Positions 42,816 through 52,585 of a DNA stretch of 64,000 nucleotides are shown piece by piece. The notes under the pieces are model-generated. The model had not been told where the DNA came from and made no database searches. It worked only from the letters and a program-made list of their open reading frames with translations. Within the stretch, counting starts at the first letter, position 1, and every line of letters begins with the position of its first letter. This DNA comes from Rhododendron vialii. Taxonomy: Eukaryota > Streptophyta > Magnoliopsida > Ericales > Ericaceae. The stretch lies in contig NC_080557.1 in the NCBI RefSeq assembly GCF_030253575.1, positions 35,227,001 to 35,291,000 of the forward strand, read 5' to 3'. The translations under genes and the position numbers were made by a program.

Positions 42816-43217
42816 CAAAAATGCTACAGGGACCGAATTGGGGGACCGAATTCGGACCGACGGCCGCCGGCGGGCCGTCTCCGGCCACCGTACGGCCGAT
42901 CCGAGCCGTCCAAAAATTCTAAAAAAAAAAACCGAGGGGCCCCACGCGGGAATCAACGTCATCCGAGGTGTGTAGGGTGCTTGATCGGAGCACCCCTTTT
43001 CGTGTGTATATGTATAATATACATATACACACGAAAAGGGGTGCTCCGATCAAGCACCCTACACACCTCGGATGACGTTGATTCCCGCGTGGGGCCCCTC
43101 GGTTTTTTTTTTTAGAATTTTTGGACGGCTCGGATCGGCCGTCCGGTGGCCGGAGACGGCCCGCCGGCGGCCGTCGGTCCGAATTCGGTCCCCCAATTCG
43201 GTCCCTGTAGCAACACT
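42816..43217. mobile_element. 402-bp near-perfect hairpin element, MULE-like MITE
   Basis: Two ~198-bp arms meet at 43016/43017 and pair almost completely; the only differences I see are a few single-base changes or length differences and the outermost ~7 bases. The centre reads GTGTATATGTAT-AAT-ATACATATACAC. The element is flanked by a perfect direct repeat CCTCTTTTAA (42806-42815 and 43218-43227; 9 or 10 bp), the size expected for Mutator-like elements. The TIR inner part is TGCTACAGGGACCGAATT. Arms are GC-rich (GGCCGCCGGCGGGCC) compared with the surrounding DNA. No ORF is likely functional. Confidence 0.9.
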
Positions 43218-43516
43218 CCTCTTTTAATTGGTTCGCACACAATATTTTAATGAAAATGATTTTAGAATTTTGATTGAGCTATTAATTTTCTTTCGACAGT
43301 TGATCAACAAACTCATATTTTCTTAAATTTGAAAAAAACAATCCTACACATATAATTTTCCCTTATTCCATTAACAGAGTTAGCTAATTTTTTATTTCAT
43401 ATAGATGAGGGGGTTTGAATGAGTGATTTTCAGCATTTGGGGGTCTTCGCGTTCAAAACGTATAGATGAAGGGTTTCCATGTAATTTTACCAAAATATAA
43501 TCTATCTATCTATCAA

Positions 43517-45743
43517 TATCCTAAGAGAATGTAGTTGAGCTCTCAATAGGCTCTAAAACCCCAATCCTTATTTCCTATATTTTCCATTTTCTTTAAAAAC
43601 AAAAAACCGCACGTTCCCAAAAGAAAAAGAAAAAAAACCACGTTCACCCCTCCCTCTTACAAACAAAAATCCCACGTTCACCACTTTTCCCATTCACCCC
43701 TCCCTCCTTTCCTCCTAAAACACCTACCCGTTACAAAAAAAAAAAAGCACTCCCACATTCACCCCTCCCTCCTTCCCTCCTAAAACACCTGCCCACTAAA
43801 AAAACCCCACATTCACCACTTTTCTCTTCTACTATTTAATCTCCTCTCATGCAACTTCTCACCACTTTTTCCATTCTTTAATTAATCCTCAACAAGGCAG
43901 CTCCTCACTTTTCCTCTTCTTTAATCCTCATCATTTCTGTATTACTCAAAAGGGGAATGTGGGCTCCCCCACCAGTGCGCTCGAGAGTCACCACCCGGAT
44001 TTTTGAGATGGATGATCCGAAAAATCGAGAATTTGTTTGAGGGAAAAAAGGGCTTTGGTCTAGCTAAAACGTCAAGATTTTGGATCCGGGAGCCACGTTA
44101 CGAGCGGGAAAGGTTTTGTTGAAAAAACACCCCACTCGCCCAGTAAAAACCGGTCTCTACTAAGCATTTTAAATGGGGGATTTAATATCATTTGCAAAAA
44201 CTTAACTTTAAAATATGTACGGGAAAGGCACACTGGATTAAATATAACATATTGGCGTGCTTGTGGTGCGAACTGTACAGTATGAAATGGATGAGCAATG
44301 TACAGAAAATGAAATAACAGCATTACAGTAGTCCGCCAATATCATGTGAAACACCGCACAAGGACTCGGATATGTCGCACGGTGTAACTAAAACACCGTG
44401 CGATGCACCTGTCTACACATTCCAGCATCAGTTCGCTTTTACATAACAAAACAAACCATAGGCCCGCAAAATAGTTTTTTAGATTTTCCGAATCTCTGAA
44501 AAATGATTTACGAGACCCTTTTGTTCATCTCCTCATGTAAAGCAATGTTAAAAAGCTCTTTGAAATGTTATAAGATTTAATAAAATAAAAAAATAATTTT
44601 TAACATGAAACTTGACTATGGAATGTACCTGCACAAAAAAGCAATAAACAGATTAAACAAAATAACATAAGAAGGAGTATGTACAAGAAACAAAATAATG
44701 CACTGTATAATACACTACGTCGTGCGGTGTTGTAAAATACCGCATGATATAGCGTATCCAGTGCAGAAATTATTTTTTTGTACTTTTTGAATATAAAGCT
44801 CGTTTGAGACCCAAACTCAGTATAGAAAGACCGAGAAGAGCCTTGATCGGTTCCCCTCAAAGCTAAACATGGTTTAACCCAAGAAATTTGTTTATACCTT
44901 TTGATCGAATCTTGGATGTGCCTGAAGATGGAGGAATGGAAGTTGATTTGGACTTGAAATGCTTGAATGGGGATTGAAGGATGTGAGGTTGTTTGGATGT
45001 TTTGAGGTGGAAGTCTTTCTAAGTCAGTAGTTTACTGAACCTAAGAGAAGAAAATTGAGATATTTTTAGAGAGAGTGAGAGTCTATAAAATGGCAGAGTA
45101 ACTTTATTTGGAATTGAAGGGGTACTTTTCAACTTGAGAGGGATGTATTTATAGGCAAGAGGGCCAAGGATGATCAATACAAAGAGGGGAGGTGGCTTCT
45201 AGGCCGAATAAAGTTTATTTTCTGCACCTGTAGGCGTGGCCGACAGCTTTTTGCAACTGTCAGAACTTTTCCCCGAAACACTGCGCGACATAAAGAAAAA
45301 TGTCGTGCTGTGTTTCTAAAATGCCGCGCCCCGTTTTGAAATGCCACACAGTTTTTCGGGACAACTCAGCACACTGAACTTCGCAGGGCGCCCCGGACAC
45401 TCCCGAACTCAAATTTGGGCGTGGTTTGAAGCGTTGGAAAACTTGTCGAGTCCTCTTTCTAACCCAATTGGTTTCACTCAAAGACATTTTATATTATACA
45501 TTGAAATGTGTGCCCATTTTACCGTCAGTGTGTCATTGAAAAAGTTATTTTTGACTAAACAAACGCATTTTTCTCTTTGCAATTGAACCGGGGGCCACCT
45601 TATATGTTTGGGAAGGGGTTTTCTTGAGGTTTAGAGAAGGAGTGACAAAGGAACAACAATCAAAGCCTTGAAGATATATTTTTCCTTATTTCATCATCAG
45701 GGAATTTAAAGATTATTCGGAGGCCCAAATTGAGGTATCTACA
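43517..45743 (-). repeat. Probable minus-strand LTR (solo or partial)
   Basis: The minus strand starts TGTAGATACCTCAATTTGGG at 45743. At about 45160 it has a clear TATA box (GCCTATAAATACATCCC) followed by a leader. GTAGT follows the TG...CA end at 45744-45748, and GTAGT also precedes TGAGC at 43512-43516, a possible 5-bp duplication. The left boundary is uncertain because 43560-43940 is C-rich repeat sequence that does not look like U5. No internal region is visible beside it. Confidence 0.45.
43620..43900 (+). repeat. C-rich tandem-like repeats
   Basis: CCACGTTCACCCCTCCCTC, CCCACATTCACCCCTCCCTC, TCCTAAAACACCTACCCGTT and TCCTAAAACACCTGCCCACT recur in order, two to three times, about 75-90 bp apart. 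Confidence 0.75.
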
Positions 45744-45821
45744 GTAGTCTCTCTTTAACGGAACTTAGGTACCATTGCTTGGTATAAGTGACGTTAAAGA
45801 TTAGACATCCCAATCTATCGC

Positions 45822-46045
45822 TCTCCGTTCCAGAAAGCCGAATAAGTACTTATTTTTTAAGAAGGCAATTTTAAGCTAAAAAATAATGGGCTTATTGAAA
45901 TCTAAAACTATGCAATATGGATCTTGTTTAAGAGATCTCAATGAGATCTTTAATACGGTGCAAAAAAAATTAAAATTTTATTTTTCGTTTACATTATTTT
46001 TGAGTTTGAAAATATGAAATAAGTACTTATTTTTTAAGAAGGTGT
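45822..46045. repeat. Short inverted-repeat element
   Basis: CCGTTCCAGAAAGCC at the left and the inverse GGTGTTCTGGAACTGG at the right; AATAAGTACTTATTTTTTAA next to both ends. No target duplication seen. Possibly a MITE. Confidence 0.45.
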
Positions 46046-46231
46046 TCTGGAACTGGCAGTTAAATGCAAGAATGCAATAAAGGTGGTCACGCTCATGGAG
46101 CTGCCAACGTACCCCATTGTAGGGATCAGACCAACGTAGTTCAGTTAGGACAATGCAAGCAAAGAGAGTCCCGAAGGACAAATTAAGTAGTAAACTTGAG
46201 AAGATTGAGTGCTTGAGTGCCATGAAATTTC

Positions 46232-46445
46232 TTGATACAAGTCATCGGGGGACTAAAATTGAGACGAGTCATCGGGGGACTAAAAATTGAGATGAGTCAT
46301 CGGGGGACTTAAAATTGAGATGAGTCCTCGGGGAACTTAAATTGAGGTGAGTTCTTAGGGGACTAAAAATTGAGACGAGTCCTCAGGGGACTAAAAATTG
46401 AAACGAGTCTCAGAGGACTAAAATCGCGACGAGTCCTGGAGGACG
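46232..46445 (+). repeat. Minisatellite, ~30-bp unit
   Basis: Seven or so tandem units of the type GAGTCATCGGGGGACTAAAA-ATTGAGAC, diverging towards the right (GAGTCCTCAGGGGACTAAAA, GAGTCTCAGAGGACTAAAAT). No coding frame. Confidence 0.9.
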
Positions 46446-46495
46446 AAAAATGCGCCTTTTGACCAAGGCATGGTTATTTTGACAGATTTTAATAC

Positions 46496-47030
46496 TTAGA
46501 CGGCGAAGAGACTTGATTTTTTTTTTGAAAAATGAAAAGCTTTAATTTTCATGAATTTTGAATTGAATTTTGGAATAGTTTTAACTTGAATTTGAATAAC
46601 TTGAATTTTGAAAGAGACTTGAATTGAATAGCTTGAATTTTGAACGAGAATTAAATTTGAGACTTGAATTTTGAAGAGCTTTGAATTTTTGAAAGTGGCT
46701 TGAACTTGAAGAGCTTGAATTTTGAAAGAGACTGGAATTGAATAGCTTGAATTTGATAGAGACTTGAATTTAAGACTTGAATTTTGAAAAGCTTGAATTT
46801 TGGAAGAAATTTGAATTTGATTAACTTGAATTTTGAAGACTTTGAATTTTGAAAGAAACTTGAATTTTGAAAAAGACTTGAGATTGAATAGCTTGAATTT
46901 TGAGGGGGAGCTTGAATTTTTTTTGAAAGTGGCTTGAGTTTTGGAAGAGACTTGAAATTTAATAATTTGAATTTTGAAGAGCTTGAATTTTTGAAAGAGG
47001 CTTACATTTGACGTTCGATTGAGACAATAC
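46496..47030. repeat. Minisatellite of CTTGAATTTTGAA units
   Basis: Irregular tandem repeats of GACTTGAATTTTGAAGAGC and variants fill about 510 bp. The minus strand stays open through the array and would encode a 187-residue Lys/Phe/Gln-rich repeat protein (units such as FKIQVSSKIQAF). I read it as a repeat by-product, not a gene. Confidence 0.85.
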
Positions 47031-47493
47031 ATGAATGATGATGCAAGTTGATATGTCATAGAATGTCATGTGAGCATGTAAAATCAATGCAAATATGACA
47101 AAAGTGAGTCCCGACTCCCACGTACATACTCCATACTCTCAACTCTCATGCCACACGTTCACTTCCACTTCTTGACTTCCATACTCCCATGGATGGCACA
47201 AATTGTCCACTTAAAAGCAAAAAAGGAAACGAAATGTGCACTGCTACTGATGTTTTAGCTCATGGTTAAAATTTGTTAGCCTCTTGCTTCCACCGCACCT
47301 TCCACCAAAATTTGTTAGTCTTCATTTTATAATTACCTACTGACAACAACAGAACTTAAAATTTTTTATCAATTGAATTATTCACATTCCGTCTCATAAT
47401 GCTGCTTATGCTATTTTCACTCATCTATTATGATTTCCCTCATTGTAAAGTAATTGTGTTTAATGTTCACATGCTACCATTATATTTTTTAAT

Positions 47494-47652
47494 AAACTAG
47501 CGTTCAACCTGTTTTATGCACGGGCAAAATAAACCCGTTCAAGAGTTGTGCCCGTTTGATGCACGGGACAATTAATAAAAGTAGGTTCGAACGGGCACAA
47601 CGCTAGAATGGGTTAGTTTTGCCCGTGCATAAAATGGGTTGAACGCTAGTTT
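47494..47652. repeat. 159-bp inverted repeat with CTAGT ends
   Basis: AAACTAGCGTTCAACCTGTT at the left pairs with the inverse AATGGGTTGAACGCTAGTTT at the right, and TTATGCACGGGCAAAAT with TTTTGCCCGTGCATAA. Both outward ends read GTTGAACGCTAG|T, which resembles a Helitron 3' terminus (hairpin, then CTAG|T). It may be two head-to-head ends or a MITE. Confidence 0.55.
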
Positions 47653-48060
47653 AGGCTAAAGAACATGTTACGACTTACGTGGAACTAAAAGTTTCGAAAA
47701 GATCACCAAATTAGGTGATGAAGGGCTGTGAAATGGTTCGAAATACAAGAGAAACCTTCGAAAGTCCAACGAGTGTGAGGTGGTTGACATGTTTCAGAGG
47801 GCAAGATTCTTTTACACAAATCTTGCACACGTGATGTTTGTGTAGCTCAGCTCGGGTTTCTGAAAAAACTCTTATCAATATCTACTTGAGCTGATTTTTA
47901 TAAGGAACCCATAAAAATGTGTGACCCGAAATCATCTGGGAGTGTTGGTGAGAGGGTGGGAGCTTTCAAGTTTCAAGTGATGGTGGTGATAGTTTTACAT
48001 GCAGAAGAAGATGCATGGATTGGCACAACAATGGAGAGAAACGAGGAAAATCAAGTTGAG

Positions 48061-50319
48061 TGTAATGATCCGAATTTTTGACCAATATTTTTTTTATAAA
48101 ATTAAATATTTTATTAGAAGTCTTTTTAAATGTCAATTTTGTTTTCTTTTTATAAACGAATTGATTGGTTACTAAAATGAAAATACTAAAATCCTATTGT
48201 ATAATTATATATACACATGCACGCATCTATTAATCCTAGAAGCCTAGCAAAGATTTACCTTCTCCTCATTTAAAACCTAAGAGAGCTTGTACTTCCATGA
48301 TCTTCTTTCTTATTCTTCAAGTCTATAAAATCCTAAGGAAATCTTACAAATCTAGCTATGATCCTAGGAAATCTAGTTATGATATGTGTATATATATGTA
48401 GAGATACGGAGAGAAAGAGAGATAGGAGTAGATTTTGCAAATTTTGTACTCTTGATCTTCTAGACTTAAAATCCTGAAACTATAGCAATAAAACCCTAGG
48501 ATTTTTATGTACTAAGAATCCCCTAAGATATGGAAATCGATGCAAGAGAGAGAGAGAATAGAGCCGAGAGAGAGAAAAAGAAGGGGAGAGTTTTGATTTG
48601 CAAGATTTTGCTCATAAATCTTCCTTGTACTTCTTGATGATTACATAGCCATAGATTTAGTTGTACTATATGATTCTTGTTTTTACAATCTAAGACTAAG
48701 AAAGAATAAACCTAGTGTGTGCTAGTATGTATGTGCCGAGAATGAGAGGGAAATCATGGGAGAGTTGGATTCTCACATGAATCTTGTATTTTGATATCCA
48801 TGCATAAAAACTCTAAGAACTAGCCATTAAACCCTAGGATTCTCCCATAGATTCTTATAAATTTTTCATTAAGTTATATGTACTTCCAAATCCCATGAAT
48901 CTAGGAAATTAAATGAACAAGAGAGAGGGAATAGCCGATTGAGAGAGGAAGAGAGAGAGAGGAGTTCATGCCTATAAATACCATACCAACCTTCACCATT
49001 TCACCACACCTCACTTCTCATTCCAATTGTTAACTTAGAGAGAGAAGATAAAAAAGCTTGAGAGTTTATAAACTAGTGATGTTTTGGATTAATTGGTGGA
49101 CTAGTGGTGTATTTAGTCGGAAGGTGGAAAAATGTTTTAAGGCATTGATTCGTAGACGTAACGGCTAGGTATATTTGAGATAATCCGAGGAGTATACAAT
49201 ATACTTTCCACTTCCGGAATTTTTTATTCACTCTTCTTTTTGTACTTATTTGATTATCTCGTGATATTTGTTTAATCTTGTAGATATTGTTGGAAAGTGG
49301 AATAATTGGTATTGATTGTGATGTTGTTGCTGAGTACTATAGAACTATTTAGTACAGGGATCAAGTAAACTCACCAATAGCTAGGGCCGACTCATTTATT
49401 TTGGAGGCCTGAAGTGAATTCCCTATATTAAGCCCCTTACATATTCATGAATTTCTTACAAAAATGAAAAAAGTATAAAGATAACAAAAAAATCAAGCTA
49501 AAAGGATACAATTATGACAATATAAATGTAAAAAGATATGGTTGCAAGAGTTTTTGAAAAAAATAAGACACAATTATGTTTTTATTTGAAAACATTCTAA
49601 TATTAATATGTAAGTTACATTATAGTGGGGCCTCAATTTTGAACCAAAATTTGGGGGCCGGAAGCGGTCGCTTCTCTTGCCTATCCTATAAGTCGGCCCT
49701 AGGGGTGGCCATGGCCCTAACCAGCCACTTTGATAGCTCCGCCGGAGTAGTTTTTGGGTGTCGGACGGGTACCACACACGTGGTATTAATATGTAAGTTA
49801 CATTATAGTGGGGCCTCAATTTTCAACCAAAATTCGGGGGCCAGAAGCGGTTGCTTCTCTCGCCTATCCTATAAGCCGGCCCTGCCAATAATTTGTCCAA
49901 TATCCAGGATGGGTTGAGGGTGGCTTGGTGAGAAAGGTATTGAGGGAGGGTCATTGATCATGTACTGAGGATTCCGTGGTATGGGGTCCCTTGTGATTGT
50001 TACTTCGACTTGGTTGATGATTATCGTTTATTGATTTCACTTGAATATTAGCTTTGTTATTCTGTTGTATCGTATACTTCTCGGATAATTTCTTTTTTAG
50101 ATGCGGAGCGGGATTAGTGGAAGTTGAATCGGAGCATGTAAGGATTATTTGGAGAGCCTTGGAAGAGTTGATAATTTTGGAGTATTTAGAGGATTATTTA
50201 ATTGGCAGTTTTAATTTATTTTGGTGATGTAATTTATTTATGGTGAGAATAGGGGCGTAGAAGTGTTTGAAATACAATATATTTTGGAGTTTATTTCTAA
50301 AAAATGGCGGGGCGTTACA
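48061..50319 (+). repeat. Solo LTR (Ty3/Gypsy type)
   Basis: Starts TGTAATGATCCGAATTTTTG and ends GGCGGGGCGTTACA, ends common in plant Ty3/Gypsy LTRs. The flanking pentamers TTGAG and TTGTG match at 4 of 5. A TATA box (CCTATAAATACC) at 48972-48983 with a CA-rich leader after it marks the LTR promoter on the + strand. No primer site or internal domains follow, so it is a solo LTR left by recombination. An AGGGCCGG-type repeat (49382-49883) is inserted in it. Confidence 0.75.
49382..49883 (+). mobile_element. AGGGCCG-type repeat with duplicated right end
   Basis: Left end CTAGGGCCGACTCATTTATT. The right end occurs twice as a ~97-bp direct repeat (49607-49703 and 49787-49883), beginning TAATATGTAAGTTACATTAT and ending CTATAAGTCGGCCCT or CTATAAGCCGGCCCT, with 83 bp between. 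Superfamily not assigned; termini AGGGCC...GGCCCT are inverted. Confidence 0.65.
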
Positions 50320-51780
50320 TTGTGACTTTAGCCCTTTAATGCTACAAACACGAGGTCAAATCTTTTGTTTTTTGCAATTTCAATACACGCAAAACTTTTC
50401 CGGAAGAGAAATATATGTACCTTTTTGCTGTGCAATTTCAATCGCGTGATAGCACAAAATTCTCCCGAAGAGTTTCTAGACTTTTGCCTTTTAATTGCTT
50501 TTGTATTGCTTTGGATACAGTCATTTTGAAAAAAGAAGAAGAAGGAGGATTTTCTGCTTAAAAATACTACGGGTGTACCATCCTGAGACACTTCCAAGAT
50601 GCTTGTGGCTCAATTTGGCAAGGCTTGTTCGAACTCAACTCTTTAAATTAATGAGCTTCAATCCAAATATTGAACTTGTTTCATCAACAATCCGAGCCCA
50701 AATTAAAATTTTTTTTTTTTTTGCTCGGCAATCCGAGCCCAAATTAGTTGAATCTTGGTTTTGAGTAGACTCGCGAACACAAAAAATATGTAGCCCAATG
50801 TTCTATAAGTCACTAGTCGGGCAGTTGGCCACCTTCAAGCGACAATGGTTCGGGAAAAAATATCGTTTTTGGTTCAGGTACCTATTGATTCGGTCAAGAT
50901 TGTCATCCCTAGGTATTTTTGGGCTTTATATTGGATAATTCCCAAATTAAATATTTTGATGATGAAAGTCTTAATTTTTTACCTTTTCGCGATTCTTCTC
51001 GTCCAGACGAACCAATGATTCAAAAAAATTTGATACAAAACTAACGATGTGACCTGACGCCGTCTACTGCGTATGTTGGGCGATCACCTTCCAACGATGT
51101 TATCCTATTTTGTGAAACAGAGGTGGTGGTTATGAGTCTATCAATGTGGTTGCGAAGGAGTGGCGGTAGATGTCTCGGGAGTGTTTCTTTATTTTGTTCT
51201 TTGTTTTAATAAAGGCATCCGCATAAGCCTCTTTAAATTTTGGATCAAATTACACCTTAAAAAGCTACTTTATTACTTTAGTTACTCATTTTTAAAATAT
51301 CTATTACATCAGGCTCTCTATATTAAAATTATCCCATTAAAATATTGATTCTTTATTCTTCTTTATTCATGTTTCATGTAGTATACGTACAACCAAACAG
51401 GCTGCAAGTTGAGATGCTACGGAATAATAATAAAGTAATACTTACCGAATGAACATGTGCTCGTTTACATAAATGAGGAACTGTAGCTACTTTAGTTTTT
51501 CCCGAGTTGTCAGCGAGGCTGATGCTCACTGGTTTTGGATGACTTTCTCGCTATAATAGCGACAAGATCTGGTTTAACCAGCTTGGTGCGGATGCTCAAA
51601 TGTCCTCTTTTTAAAGGGTTTGTTCTCCTTCGGGGGTTTTGTCTTCCTTTGGAGGGTTTGTTCTCATTTTGAAGCGGCGCATCTATGTGTTTATACGTTT
51701 TTTTTTGTTGGAGCGTCGGATTTGTGTAGTCTAAGAAAAGGACACTTTGGTTCAAAGCCGCTAATCAAAAGACTCTGAAA
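50320..51780. other. Gene-free interval upstream of the PRR gene
   Basis: AT-rich. CGATTCTTCTCGTCCAGACG near 50990 resembles, in inverse, CGATTCGTCTTGACGAATC near 28000-28020, so a dispersed repeat may be shared. A local triplicate TTTTGTCTTCCTTTGGAGGG-like repeat lies at 51615-51680. Confidence 0.45.
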
Positions 51781-51789
51781 GCGATCCTC

Positions 51790-51795
51790 CACGTG
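51790..51795 (+). promoter_or_regulatory. G-box (CACGTG) upstream of PRR gene
   Basis: CCACGTGTCAGC lies about 570 bp before the PRR start codon. CACGTG cores are bound by bZIP and bHLH (PIF-type) factors and are common in clock and light-regulated promoters. Role here is inferred. Confidence 0.5.
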
Positions 51796-51989
51796 TCAGC
51801 CTACTGACCATGAGATCTCGAAGAGTTAGTGGGGAAACCGCCAACGCGTCCTTCCCTCCGACCCCACAGCGTGGACTCAACCCACCACAACCACACGATG
51901 CCAGGAAAACAAAATCCAAATGCGTGAAGGAGAGTTGCGCCACCTCGGCTCCACGACCAGCCAATGGCTTCCTACCTTTTGATCAGCGG

Positions 51990-51997
51990 TATATTTA
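51990..51997 (+). promoter_or_regulatory. Probable TATA box of the PRR gene
   Basis: TATATTTA about 370 bp upstream of the start codon, followed about 30 bp later by a (GA)n leader (52020-52044), a common arrangement in plant 5' UTRs. Confidence 0.45.
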
Positions 51998-52061
51998 TTT
52001 ACTATCTGCAGAGACTTTGAGAGAGAGAGAGAGAGAGAGAGAGAATCATTCGAACTATTGG

Positions 52062-52070
52062 AGATATTTT
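52062..52070 (-). promoter_or_regulatory. Evening element in PRR leader
   Basis: Minus-strand AAAATATCT, an exact evening element, about 290 bp upstream of the ATG. Evening elements are bound by CCA1/LHY/RVE MYB factors, which control PRR5, PRR7 and PRR9 in Arabidopsis. The site lies downstream of the presumed TATA box, so it would be in the transcribed leader. Confidence 0.6.
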
Positions 52071-52362
52071 CTCTCGTTTTCTGCGGCTGGGAACGGAAAC
52101 AGACTTCCTCAACTGAGGCGGTTTTTGCTGCTGGTATCAAATACTCCTACAATCATCTGGATCGTGTAATTCTCCTCCACCAAGATATAGCTGTCCTCAC
52201 AAGATACTACTAGTATATTTAGCAGAAAGTTTGGGAGGGGGGTTTGATGCTGCTGTTACATGTGCTCTGAAACCTGTTGAGATTACCGGATTAGGGTTTG
52301 CTTGATTCGTCTGCCGCGTTTGTGTGCTGTGTGGGTTTCTGGACGATTGTGGGTTATGGAAA

Positions 52363-52542
52363 ATGGGTGAAGGTGGAGAGAGCATTGGAGGAGGGATGAA
52401 GGTGGAGGAGGAGAGAGAGAAGGAGAGTTCATCATTAGTGCTTCCTCGGAGGTTTCTGAGGGTTTTGTTGGTCGAATCTGACGATTCCACCCGCCAGATT
52501 ATCGCCGCTCTTCTTCGGAAATGCAGTTACAGAGGTCGGAAC

Positions 52543-52585
<43 letters not shown>

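Noticed and set aside
42730-43242. ORFs across the 402-bp hairpin, on both strands
   Set aside because: Created by the palindrome's GC-rich arms; each strand mirrors the other. No protein family.
46232-47030. CRISPR-like array
   Set aside because: This is eukaryotic minisatellite DNA; units are adjacent and degenerate, without unique spacers.
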